A stretch of DNA of 64,000 nucleotides from Seiridium cupressi (taxonomy: Eukaryota > Ascomycota > Sordariomycetes > Amphisphaeriales > Sporocadaceae). The DNA is taken from contig JARVKI010000031.1 of the NCBI GenBank assembly GCA_036674765.1, positions 186,001 to 250,000 on the forward strand, given 5' to 3'. The translations under genes and the position numbers were made by a program. Of this stretch, positions 1-10,796 are shown in pieces. How positions within the stretch are numbered: the first letter of the stretch is position 1; each line of letters starts with the position of its first letter. The notes under the pieces were generated by a model. It saw only the letters and a program-made list of their open reading frames with translations. It was not told the DNA's origin and did no database searches.

Positions 1-719
1 GCGCAAATGCGTCGTGCTCCAAGAAGTTTGCGTCTAGCATTTCCACCATGGTAAGGTCGGCCACACCCTCATTTGCCGCGCCGCTCGGATTGATGGCATC
101 TTGCTCTAGTACATATACGATAGGGGCGAGAAGCTCGTGCATCCCCTGCCGATAACCGCCAACATCTGGGTTGAGCTTGCAGTAGATGAATAAAATGTCA
201 AGAATGAGTGTCTGGGTGCTAGGCTCGTGATAGAAGGGCTCATCCGGTAAACGTTGTACGTCTTGTAGAATCTCTGCTCGCAGGGTCTCGTCCTGTCTCA
301 AAGTATTCCACGGCGACTGGAGAGCTTAGCAAATATGCAGTCCCCTCATGGAGGAACGTACTTACATCCGGGTCATCCGCAAGCGGGTCTGTGTTCACAT
401 TCGCCAGGTACTCCGGGTGCTTGATGTACCTGAGGAAGTGGCCGCGAAGAGAAGCATATGTGCTCCTAGATCCCAGTAGTGCATGCGTCCAGTTTGCTGT
501 ACTGGAACCATGGCCGAGCAGGAAAACCTTCCAACATATGGACCTGCATCCCGAGATGCATGGACTATTGGGGCCGTTGAACTTGACGGCTCGCTGCAAC
601 TCCGATAAGCTGGAACTGTGCTTGATCGTTTCTTGCCATCGGGTGCTGTGGACTCGGTTAGAGCGGGCAAGTAGAGCACGACTTTCGTGACCTTACGTGG
701 AATCAGCTAAAGATCTCAT
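1..719 (-). CDS. TBC-domain Rab GTPase-activating protein (TBC1D5/Gyp-like), N-terminal part
   Basis: Partial gene cut by the left edge; it encodes about 206 residues here as complement(join(<1..316,366..645,697..719)). The start ATG is at 717-719. Exon 1 is only 23 nt (MRSLADST). The two introns of 51 and 49 nt have GTAAGG and GTAAGT donors, and phase is kept across both. The TBC domain begins around residue 25: RSICWKVFLL, then SLRGHFLRYIKHP, the DPL/SPWNTLRQDE stretch, and the core IYCKLNPDVGGYRQGMHELL. This is the TBC1D5 subclass style, in which SPWN..RQDE precedes the catalytic core. By family it should stimulate GTP hydrolysis by a Rab in endosome or vesicle traffic. The arginine-finger and glutamine-finger motifs cannot be fully judged because the domain runs off the window. 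It is divergent from the NADH pyrophosphatase gene across about 660 bp. Confidence 0.85.
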
Positions 720-1381
720 CCTCGAAGTCTCTCACCTCCAGTAAGGCTTCGACGTGACTTGTAATTTGAGTTGTACCTGCAGCCGCGGCGTTGTGGATGC
801 ACGCGGCAATGCGACCAACGATGGATGCGCGAAGCAACTTAATGGCCGGTCATCAGCTGCCACCGGACCTTGGAGGGGCTGGGCAGCGCTCCATTTCATC
901 GAGGTAGCGTATGTAGTATGCGGGGTTCAGCAGAAACCCCCGGGCGTTGTTCAAGTGAGCCGGGACATGAAAGGCAAATTTTGACTGGATATGACAGCTC
1001 ATGTGCTTAGATACTATATCGAGCGAGCCCTGGCCCTCCTAGTAGACATACAATTGCAATGAATCTGCAGAACTACTTGCCGGAACGTACCGTTTTCGTG
1101 ACTCGGGATTCAACGAGGCATCCAAGCTCTGCGCCGGAGATAACTCGTCAAAAGCCCACTGTCTATTGATGACCCCACCCCTGACGACATCAGAGTCCGC
1201 CCAGTGGTGGTGCTTATATCATTAATCAGCAACGCTATGAGGAGCGCGTAATACAAACAGACAGACCCTCCCAGCTTCCGGGTCGTCTTCTGAGTATTCC
1301 CCACAGCTTTTAACGTCGCCGCGATTGTATGCTTGAGAGTATTGTTTCGCATTAGCGTCACAGCCCAGAACAACCGACGAT
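720..1381. promoter_or_regulatory. Divergent promoter region between TBC gene and NADH pyrophosphatase gene
   Basis: This 662 bp stretch holds the 5' flanks of two divergent genes. I see no further open frame that looks coding and no RNA gene. No specific operator could be assigned by eye. Confidence 0.5.
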
Positions 1382-2664
1382 ATGGCATCGGTGACCCCGG
1401 ATCTCCCCATTCTCGCCGAAGAAGACTCGATGCTCTCCCGAAAGTTTGGCCGCGAAGTCGCAAACTATTTTTCAGGCAGTCCCTTGAACAGGGTCTCCTT
1501 CCTGCGAGGAGATCATGCCTTCTTGTCGTCGGCCTTTAAGCATCCTACGGCGTCCTTCCTGCTACTAGACAACCTGTCGCCACTGATCAAGGACTCCTCG
1601 ACTCTAGCATTTGTCGGGAAATCAGACATAGAGCCGCTAACAGGACAGGACCCGTTCAGGAGGACTGAAGAGGAATGGATCAAGACCTTTGATTCCAGTG
1701 TCACCCACCCCGTCGTTCTTTTCCTCGGCATTGACGAGAAGAAGCAGTCGGGGTTCGAGTGGAAGGATTACAAGGGTGCGCCGTACTTTGCAGTAGACGT
1801 TACGCCAAAGGGCTCTCTCACAGAGAAAGCAAATAGCGTAATCGAAGCCGTCAAGGCTACAGGCGTGTCGTTTTTACCTGGGGCAGCTCGGCCACAATTG
1901 TCCTTTAACGCACCCGAAGGTAAAACAGTCTCTGCCTACACAGTCGAGCCATTTGCTGATACCGAATAGCGGCCATCTATTCTCATGCGCGAATTCTTCT
2001 CGACTGGAACGCCCGCAACCCGTTCTGCGCTGGTTGCGGACAAAAGACGTTGTCTGTGAACGCAGGAATGAAACGAACGTGCCCGCCTACTGATCGGGCT
2101 GGTGTTCCAGAAGGAGGTGCTCCCAAGGAGCGTGGCCCTTGTCCCACGCGGAAGGGCGTGTCGAACCTTTGCTTCCCGCGCACCGACCCGACCATGATTG
2201 TGGCTGTTGTGTCTGCCGATGGCACAAAGATGCTTCTCGGCCGTTCCAAGAGATTCCCGCCATACTGGTATTCCACGCTCGCCGGATTCCTGGAGCCCGG
2301 CGAATCGATTGAAGAAGCAGTGCGCCGTGAGGTATGGGAGGAAAGCGGTGTTACTGCAGGCCGAGTAGTGATCCACAGCTCGCAGCCATGGCCGTATCCC
2401 GCAAATCTCATGATTGGTGCCATTGCCCAAGCTACGCCAGACGGCGAGACCATTAACCTTGGTAACGACCCAGAGTTAGAGGACGCGAAGTGGTTTACTC
2501 TAGAGGAAGTTCGAGAAGCCCTCCTCCATGGAGTCAGTGGATTGAATGACCCTCCGTCCTCGGGTTACAAGGAAGGAAATCTACGTTTACCACCCCAAAC
2601 AGCGATTGCCAATCGCTTGATAGATGCGGTTACCGGAGGTTTCCTTGCGGCAGCCAAAATATGA
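1382..2664 (+). CDS. NPY1: Peroxisomal-type NADH pyrophosphatase (Nudix hydrolase)
   Basis: Model join(1382..1919,1970..2664), 410 aa. It should hydrolyse NADH/NAD(H) to NMN(H) and AMP. Visible features: an N-terminal half with DPFRRTEEEW-type sequence, then a zinc ribbon starting NPFCAGCG, and a complete Nudix box GFLEPGES...RREVWEESGV (G-x5-E-x7-RE-x2-EE-x-G). It is followed by SQPWPYPANLMIG, the SQPWPFPxS-type signature of NADH pyrophosphatases. The C-terminus is AKI, a known non-canonical PTS1, so peroxisomal import is likely. The 50-nt intron (GTAAAA...AATAG) is needed to reach the second frame. Spliced, it reads FNAPEAAIYSHARILLDWN; unspliced, it meets TAG at the acceptor. The donor is weak, but the phase fits exactly. 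The stop is TGA, followed by a 1.4 kb non-coding stretch. Confidence 0.9.
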
Positions 2665-4111
2665 TTGTGGGTGATGGAATCAAGAATTAGAGAAGGCAAA
2701 AAACTGTCTTTGCCTGTTGAGTTGAACTCTGAATAGAGCTGGGTTAAGGGATAGAAAGGTCGGGGATTGTTGGTATTCCTTGCTGGAATGCGATAATTGT
2801 CGTCAATAGTTTCTCAATACTTTGCAGTTCCGAGTGACAAGTTACCGCAGAGAGGAAGACAGAAATACAGACAGAGGGATAAACAGAGAGGGGAGAATAA
2901 AGAATGGTGTTAATATATGCACGAGATATTGACCAAGCCAAATTGCGACCCTCAAGGTACTACTTCTATAAAACTGTTCAACAGTGAATGGCCCGGGTCC
3001 TAATTGGGTAACCTAGCAGCCAGCCCACTGAGTTGAGTTCCGCTGTGCTGGTCGTCGCCCACCGCCGCCGGCAGAACTTGGACCGCCGGTGCTTTTCGGC
3101 CATTCACCGCCTGTCAAATGCCCCACCCACCCGCATTGTGACTGCCATAAAACTCTGCTGCGCTGCCGTCCATCTGTCGGTTCTTTTCCTTCCTTCCCCA
3201 TCATCAGTATGGGTTGATCTATTACCGTCAAGTAATATTTTAATTCATTGAGGGCTCCGCGCAAGCGGCTTGCTGAGGGTTATTACTTATTCTCTGTGAA
3301 TTTCCTTCCGTTCCCGGCCCCCTAGACTAAAGGCAGATGCCCTTCCCAATCAGCCGCCGACGCCAGCTCTTCCTGGTTCGTGACTGTGGGGTGTCTTCTA
3401 CATACCCTTTTCTACCATTATATAGCTTTTACACTTCTCGCAAATGGCCTTGGAACTGCTTGTTGGACGGCATGCAAAAATTGTCGCCAGCACATGTGCT
3501 GGACCTATCGACTGCTCGTGAATGCCTATCTGTGGTGCATACCTCATGGCCTTGCTTGTTTGACTGGCAAATCGACACCGTTGGTGTGGGAGTGTCCCTT
3601 TGCAACATTGGCTTGGCGTGATAGCGTTGCCACTGATTACTGTGCAGAGTCTCATTTAATATTTGCGCCGGCAAAAGTATCTGACCTCTACGATCAAATG
3701 TATCGAGAGCAACGGTATGTTGCGACGTATATCATACTGAGATGAGTAAAGATGGCAAAATCGCCTTGCGCAAGGCAGCTGTCACTACAATTGCGCTGTT
3801 GTCGCATGAACTCGTCCTGCTACAACCTGTAACCAGCGGCCATCTCGTTATGACAAAACGAACTTAGAATTGATAGTGTGAATTTGAGTCGGAGGATAAC
3901 TTGTCAAACTTTGATCCCACTGTAGTCAAGATTGCAACATCATGGACATCGTTGTATTTTTCAAGGTTCACTCTCGATTGTAGTCTTCTATGCGCCAGAG
4001 GTTCGCTTGATTGATTGCTACCTTTGCCTAACGTGCCAGTATGTGACGGTCCAATACCCACACCCATGCCAGTCCAGTAGTGCTACGTCCTCCGTCAACT
4101 AGAATACCCAT
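2665..4111. other. Gene-poor stretch between NPY1-like gene and rpL1
   Basis: These 1.4 kb contain the 3' flanks of two convergent genes. There is a purine-rich patch near 2850-2905 (agacagaaatacagacagag...). A 121-codon open frame on the plus strand at 3380-3745 matches no family I know and has no clear splice sites. I see no convincing gene or RNA here. Confidence 0.4.
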
Positions 4112-5077
4112 TTAGTAGAGGCGCTTGGGGGGAGACATGGAAGCCTTGATGGTCAAGCTTCCAACGTTCTGCCAGCCCTTCTTCAGCAGCGAGACCAGGT
4201 AGTTGATAGCCAACATGATGTTACCGACCAACTCCTCCTGGTCCATACCGACGTTGCCGACAGCGACACCCATGCAGAGAACCTTCTTCAGCTGGAACTT
4301 GATGGTGCTCTTGACCTCGTTGATCTTGCCAGTGAGGTCATCGCCGTGGGAGACGGGAGTGGGGAACTTGCCGGCTGCGGGAAAAGCACGTTAGTTGAAA
4401 TTCACAGTCATGTTCAAGACGGTTGTTCGCGTACCCTTAGAAAGACCAGGTCCGAGGAGACGAGGGATCTGCTTGATGAGAGAGTCGGATGCCACGAATG
4501 CGTCGTATTTGCGGGCGAGCTTCTTGATGAGCTTCTTGTTCTTGTTGAGCTTCTTGAGATCATCCGCGCTCATGGCTGTATCGGGTCAGTCTTCTGACTC
4601 CGTAGCAATCTCCATGTACGACGTACCATCAACACCACCGTGCTTGGCACGATCCAAATCGTGCTGGTCACCAAGGATGCAGATAGCCTAGTCCCTCGTT
4701 AGTCATCTAAACGAGACGCTCGTCGCATGTTTCTGGACGTACCATGTTGGGGCGAGGGATGGTCGGCAGGCGGACGGTACCCCTAGTCACAAACCAATGT
4801 CAGCTTCTTGGACATGCTCAGAGAAGTTCACCATCTTGCAGGTACTTACGAGAAACGCTTGTCACGCTGGGGATCGTAGTTCTTGAGACCGATCTGAAGC
4901 TCGACGGTCTCGAGGAAGTTGCGCTTCTTCTCATTGAGAGAGTAGTCCAGGAGCTCCTGGACGTTCGAACGAACGCCGGCGACCTGGAGTCGAGGTTAGA
5001 AATCTGGCCCGAGTTGTATGGCAGAGACGGGCTAGAAGCCAGAATAGCTCGGAATCACTCACTGTGATCTTAGACAT
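4112..5077 (-). CDS. RPL1: 60S ribosomal protein uL1 (L10a/Rpl1)
   Basis: Model complement(join(4112..4374,4435..4575,4627..4687,4743..4782,4850..4983,5063..5077)), 217 aa, the usual length for eukaryotic uL1. It is a component of the L1 stalk of the large ribosomal subunit, which helps tRNA leave the E site. The protein starts [20 protein letters not shown]. It continues [20 protein letters not shown], then [29 protein letters not shown], and ends SMSPPKRLY. Six exons with five introns of 51-79 nt, all GT-AG and all in phase, are crowded into the 5' half. Exon 1 carries only five codons and exon 4 only 40 nt of coding sequence. This intron-rich 5' end is typical of ascomycete ribosomal protein genes. 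Confidence 0.96.
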
Positions 5078-7844
5078 GGCTGCAGTCTTCCACTATGTTG
5101 CTCTAGTGGTGAGGTTCTTCGTTCGTTGGGGTTTTCGTGCTGATGGGAAAGTTTTGGACGTTGAGGTCGGCAAGTTTTGGAATAGAGGAATTTGTGGGCG
5201 AATCTTTTTCGCGGGGTCGGGAGCCATTGATGCCGGGCCGCCGACAGCTGGGGGCTTTGCGACAGAGAACGAAATCTGCCAAACACCGACCGGAGTTAAG
5301 CAATCGTTGCGCCTTATCACCAGGACATGCTTGAGACGTTACGAGGTGTGTTCAGGGTAATGGCACTGAGCTGGCTTGATTCGATCAATTGATGTTATAG
5401 CAGCATAGGTGTTTTCACCTCTTGATTACTTAAATCATTCACTTATCCAAGGAGTGGGTTGACTCTGCCTGCTGCTGTAATTTGTTGCGATCTACTAATA
5501 TTGGAAGACTGCCTCGAAGCCCTGATGCCTACCTTACCTGTAGGTATCTACGCCAATTGACATCCAGGACATGCAAAGCACCCAGAAATGGCAGCTGTGA
5601 AATGCGCAATTCCCAGAGAAGACATGACAAAGCAGTTGGCCTTGCTCATTACAGATCATCAGAACTCCCATCGCCAACGTCCGTGCAAGCGAATAAGCGA
5701 CCCCCGCAGACCCTCTAACCATGCTTGCTCGAGCTTCACAATTGAAACACCTATCGCCATGTCGCTAGCCCCTCCCACGGATCTCTGTATGCCAAAGCCA
5801 TGTTTCGTGATTTGATAGTGTGTGTCTCACCCCGTATCCTTCACGACGAGCCAATCGCGTCGATATCATGACTCGGTACTTATCCTTTGCTGCTCGATGC
5901 GAGCCAGGGAATTGGGGATAGTGACGAGTTAGTCGGTGATGTGATACTGCACAGACAGAGCCACATTACATACTAAACATACATCACATGTTGAGGGCCC
6001 ACAGCGTTCTTAGGAAAGGTGAAAATGAGCTACGTATGCATCTCTTGCGCTCCCCGCGATGATCACTAGTGCGAAACGTTGGAGCTGCTGTCTAATTTTG
6101 CTCGCATCGGCTGCATTCTCCTCCTTCGGTGCTTGCAGATCCGGGCGCAGCCAAGAAAGAAGACGAAAGGACTAAGAGCCCAATCGAGACTTGGCTATCG
6201 TGGAATCATTCGCAAGAGGCAACCGACCGATTTCGACGCCCAATCGAGTGGTGTCGCACGCGAGTGAAGTTTTGTCATCTTCAAGCATTGTCTAAAGCGG
6301 GTTTATGTTCTCAAAACGGCGTGTTATGCCATCCAGTGGTCGAGAAGGTGTCAAATCACTTGTTCGAACCCAGCTTACAACGCCGTCAATGGCGTCGCTG
6401 CAGGACGATCAATCCCACCGCGTTTCGTTGGCAACAAGCCTCTAGTTATTCGAGGTCCCTTCGTTGCCTCTAGGAAACCAGGTCGCTGGATTCGACGCCC
6501 AGTTGTATCGAGACTCCGACCATACCAAAGCGGAGCTAATTTTATCCCGTTTTTGCCAGTCATAACATGTGGAGTGGCAAAGTTGGTTTTCCTAGACGGA
6601 GATCATTCACATGCAACAAACTTCACGGTGATTGTTGGAGGCGGTTTCCTTGGACAACGGTGTAGTTGTAGCTGGCAGTCTCATCTTATAGTTCGATTGC
6701 ATAGGTAGGCTCAAACACCAACGCTCAATCATGAATGCTGGGATACCGGAGTAGTTGGGCACCTTGGTGGACACCGTCTCAGGCCGTGGCTGCATTCTCA
6801 GGAAACATTTCAACGATCGGAAGTGGGCTTATGGAGAACTGGAAAGAAGTTGCCGAGTGTCGGTATGGCCAGACTTTGTCGTGTCTTGAATTGTATAATC
6901 AGTCGATGTCTGTAACTATAGTGGTTCGGAAGGGCATGGATGCCGACCCCATCATTGGCTCAACCTATCTGACCGCGAAGCTTATTTCTTGTCGTATGCA
7001 GCATCGGGGTGCCTTCGAAAATGGGCCCTTACTTGTTCTTCCAGTCGTAACTGTCCGTGGGGTGGATCCTGGATTTCCGACTCAGTAGAACCCATAAAAC
7101 CACCCCGGGAAACTACAGGCTTGGCGGCCTGCCAGTCGAAACAACACAAAAAGTGATCGAGGCATTGACTAACCGGCAGGGATCCTGCAGATGCCAGTGT
7201 CGTTCGCCAGCCGAGGGAACATGCTTGCGTCGATGTTGTTTAGCATTCATCCCAACAATTATAGCAGGGGGGCGATATGTGACACGCCGCCACCCCTGTC
7301 TGACGTTCCCTCTCGACCACGTTGTTGCAGATTGCCGCTGCGGCTCTGCCTTGACCTATACGGCACACGGACACACCGACGGATCGAATCCGAATGGAAA
7401 CTACACGTCTGTTTCTCAATCTGGTGGTCCGGGCTGAAGTGCTCGTGTGAGCATGTGGCGCATTAAGAACGCCTGTCCACGATTGTGAGGCCACGCCGGT
7501 AGATGAAGTAAATCGATGAATTTCATCCGATCTATGATCAGGTTCTGGCGTGCCTTGTAGGATGTCTGAGTATAGAATCCGCGCGATGGCCACCAAACTT
7601 TAATACGTTCCTTTCATGTTCCTTTACCTATTGCCGGTGCTGCCAAGTCTTCCCTCAGGTCGGCCTGGAATACCATATGAAATATTTCTACCTTGCGAGC
7701 TTCTTGAAGCTTTGGCTGATGCTTTTCTAGTTTTCTCCAAAACGAACGCCACAGATTTTGATACATTAGACAGAAAACAAGTCCAACAAGGAACAGGCAC
7801 ATTCCTCCCAATGCGCTGCTGAACACAAACCTCAAGTTGCGACC
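5078..7844. other. 2.8 kb gene-poor region between rpL1 and rhodopsin-domain gene
   Basis: It contains the rpL1 promoter (immediately right of 5077) and the upstream region of the gene at 7845. Short overlapping open frames occur on both strands (for example 6129-6473, 6735-7088 and 7240-7596). None shows a recognisable domain or fits together by splicing. The interval 6600-7100 could hide a decayed gene, but I could not identify one. No tRNA-like fold was found. Confidence 0.4.
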
Positions 7845-9438
7845 ATGTCGTCAAACTCGCCTAGCGCCGCCGGCTGGCCTGTGCCCAACTATATCAACCC
7901 AGAGACCAGAGGCCCCGCGGGGAAGATCATTGGGAGTACACTGATCTCGCTGGTCACCGTCGTTCTTATCCTACGGATGTATACTAGACAATTCATATCA
8001 AGGAGTCTTGGCCTAGACGACGTACTCATCTTGATATCATACGTGGGTTTTTCTTCCTCTAGCCATGTTGGATCTCTGCTAATTTCGCAATCCACAGGTG
8101 CCCGCTACGGCCTACGCTGTTCTTGGTGTTTATGGCGAAGTCTATCTCCAATGGAATAGGCACATCTGGGATGTCGAACCCAGGCTATATGTGCCCTCGC
8201 TTCAGTCCAGGTACGTCCTTGTTGCGACTCCCGGGCAACCCGGCTCTTCTACTAACTATTAACGCCTAAGCCTCGCTGAACTCATACTTTTCGATTTATC
8301 AACTAGCACCACGAAACTATCAATGCTGGCTATGATTCACCGAGTCACGTCTAGCTCGAAGAACAAGACGCTAAATACGGTGGTCATCACACTAGCCTCT
8401 TCCATCAGCATCAACGCTTTCATTTTCCTTGTGGTGTCCATCTTCCAGTGCAGGTTAGTGCAGCAGCATAGTAGCTATCGACCCTACTAATATATACCAC
8501 AGTCCTATTTCTGCATATTGGACCATCACATCGGCCCCAAAGAGATGCATCAACCAATCGGCGCACCTACTCGCCGCCGGCATCATCAACACCATTACAG
8601 ACTTCATTATCGTATTCCTGCCAATGCAAATAGTCATGCATTTAGATCTTCCTAGGAAGCAACGCTACATTGTCATAGGCCTCTTCGGTGCCGGGTTCCT
8701 GGCCTGTGCTGCTGGCATTGTCAGAATTGTCTTCACCTGGCTCATGACGACGGCCACCAACCGCGACACGACGTGGAATGCCTGGTCAGTCTGGGTTGCG
8801 AGTGGCATCGAGTTGTATGTGGGTATCGTATGTCTTGCCTATATACACTTGCCGATCTATACACGCTCACCAGCTAACCGTATTTGTAGATCTGCGCCTC
8901 GATCCCAGCGATTAAGCCTTTCTTCGCGACATACCTCCCTCAATTCATCGACGCCAGCATCCGATCGCACAAGTCATCACGCGACTCGAAAGACCCAAAG
9001 TCATCATACCCATCTGCCGACTTTTCTGGCTCCAACTCCAGCTTTCAGACCTCTATCTACGGGCCCTCGACTCCCGCCCAACTAATGACAAAGCCGAAAT
9101 CCGCCATGCCAGCCCAGCATAAAAAACCCCCAAGCGCTAGTCGCGCCCTGCCTACCAGCTTTATCCAGCCCGTCCTGGACCACAAGAAGTCCCCCAGCGT
9201 AAACATGAACAAGCCGCTACCAGTCATCCTCGATGCCGAGCAACTATCAGACCCTCGGCTGCCGTCTCTGCCATCGCAGTCGTCCTTGCCAACCGATGAA
9301 GACGAGACCACAGGTGACTTCTCAAGCCAGCGGAATGCGTTGAGGTTTACCAACACCTCATCGGTACCATACTCGATTGGATCAGCTTCTTCAGAAGACC
9401 GCACGACCGTCCTCATCATGTATCAAGGGGATGAGTAG
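7845..9438 (+). CDS. Fungal rhodopsin-domain (Pth11/SAT4-like) integral membrane protein
   Basis: Model join(7845..8042,8098..8210,8271..8453,8503..8827,8890..9438), 455 aa. The N-terminal 290 residues carry about seven hydrophobic helices, beginning ISLVTVVLILRMYTR with the family's RMYTR...GLDDVLIL signature. Later come SAYWTITS, the CINQSAHLLAAGIINTITDF helix and LPMQIV. The remaining 170 residues are polar, Ser/Pro/Thr-rich and probably cytoplasmic. In other fungi this family includes Pth11-type receptors and many uncharacterised membrane proteins; the ligand here is unknown. The four introns are 49-62 nt with GTGGGT, GTACGT, GTTAGT and GTATGT donors, all in phase. The start ATG at 7845 directly precedes MSSNSPSAAGWPVPNYINPE, a usual start for this family. 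Confidence 0.85.
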
Positions 9439-10796
9439 CAGAGCCTCAGCCAGGCCTTCTGAGCTCGATATTGCCTCAACTAAGTAAATAAAAAAGTTTG
9501 TTACTATATTGCCTTCTTCTAGATTATTCGCCTTGAGCGCAAATACATCTACAGTAATACTACTGTCGGCGTTCATCAAACCATTCAGTCATTCACTCAC
9601 AGGAGGATTTCTCATCAAAACAGCGACGGGAATGAATGCAACATTCACATAATCAATGTCCCCCGTCAAATATTTGGGCTTACCGGTACTGGCGTTCTCA
9701 AGATACCACTCATTTTCTTTTTATTACTGAACCTTTCTCAATCCGCATACATAGAATGGAAAGGTTTCCGAACAACTTAGACAGGACAGGTTGGGACCTT
9801 TGTCTTCGGCTGGGATTTACGATACATGAAACGGAGCTATGGGAAAGCTCCTTCGATTGGCACACTTTGGGACTGTCACGCACATATAAGTAACGAGTAG
9901 CACGCGCGCGGACTGGAGAAAAACAATAAAATATCGATTGTCTCCATCACGAGGATTATGGTGTTTGTTGCAGCAGTAGTTTTTGCGTACTAAGCTCGGT
10001 ACTATATTCACCGATATAACGCTTGGAGTAGGGCGACTATACCATGAACTCGCCTAATAAGGAGAGAATATGTTGCTTGGGAAGCCCAGCCTGACACGGA
10101 TGACACCAGACCATGATCCTCAATGTGAGATTCTTGAGTATCCGTGTGACGAAGAGTGCTCTATGGAACACATGTATGAATTGTTCTACCCACCAAGGCT
10201 GCGTTGACCAGCTAGTCAATGTACGTTATCATGAGAACATGGAAATGATTCGTTGGTCACGTTGTGCAATGATGAACGGTTAAACATTGCGTCAAAAATA
10301 CATTCAAAGTCTAAGTACATAAGCAATCAACCAGTATCCAAAGCCGTGGTGGCTTATCCAACAATCGGTGAGCTGTTGCCTCCACCAAGTCCAAGGCGCG
10401 GGCCTTTATCAACGAATCAAACAAACAAACAAACAATAAGATAATCAAACATCAACACAGGTCGATTCGACCCTGACAACTTCTCATCGTCATCAACATA
10501 TGACTGCAGCCGCGGCTGCGGCGTCCTCCTCTGATCCTCATGGTATCCTCAAATAGGATAGACATCCGGGAGACTTCTACTTTGCATCCAGAGGATGAAA
10601 ACAGCGTCCTTGGGAGTTTCAGGTTCTAGCGGTCTGCTAGAACGATCCATATCCATCGGGTCCATTCTGGAATTCTCAGCTTCGGCTACCATGGAAAACC
10701 ATGGATGTATGCCTGAGAGCTGGGTTTGCGCCTTGATCTTTTGATCGGCCTGTCGTATATAGTAAATGCATTTGCAACCGGAAAGTTCTGGTTCAT
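9439..10796. other. Intergenic region between convergent genes
   Basis: These 1.36 kb contain the 3' flanks of the rhodopsin-domain gene and the C2H2 gene. A short CAAA microsatellite lies at about 10418-10436. I see no coding exon with recognisable content. Confidence 0.45.

Noticed and set aside
1900..1975. Frameshift in the NADH pyrophosphatase gene
   Set aside because: The first frame ends in TAG and the Nudix part is in another frame, which first looked like a one-base deletion. A 50-nt GTAAAA...AATAG intron restores the frame exactly, so no defect is needed.
4203..4691. Plus-strand open frames over rpL1
   Set aside because: Antisense shadows of the ribosomal protein exons.
6355..6375. 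tRNA-like GTTCGAACCC word
   Set aside because: It resembles a T-loop, but no acceptor stem, anticodon arm or D-arm could be paired around it.
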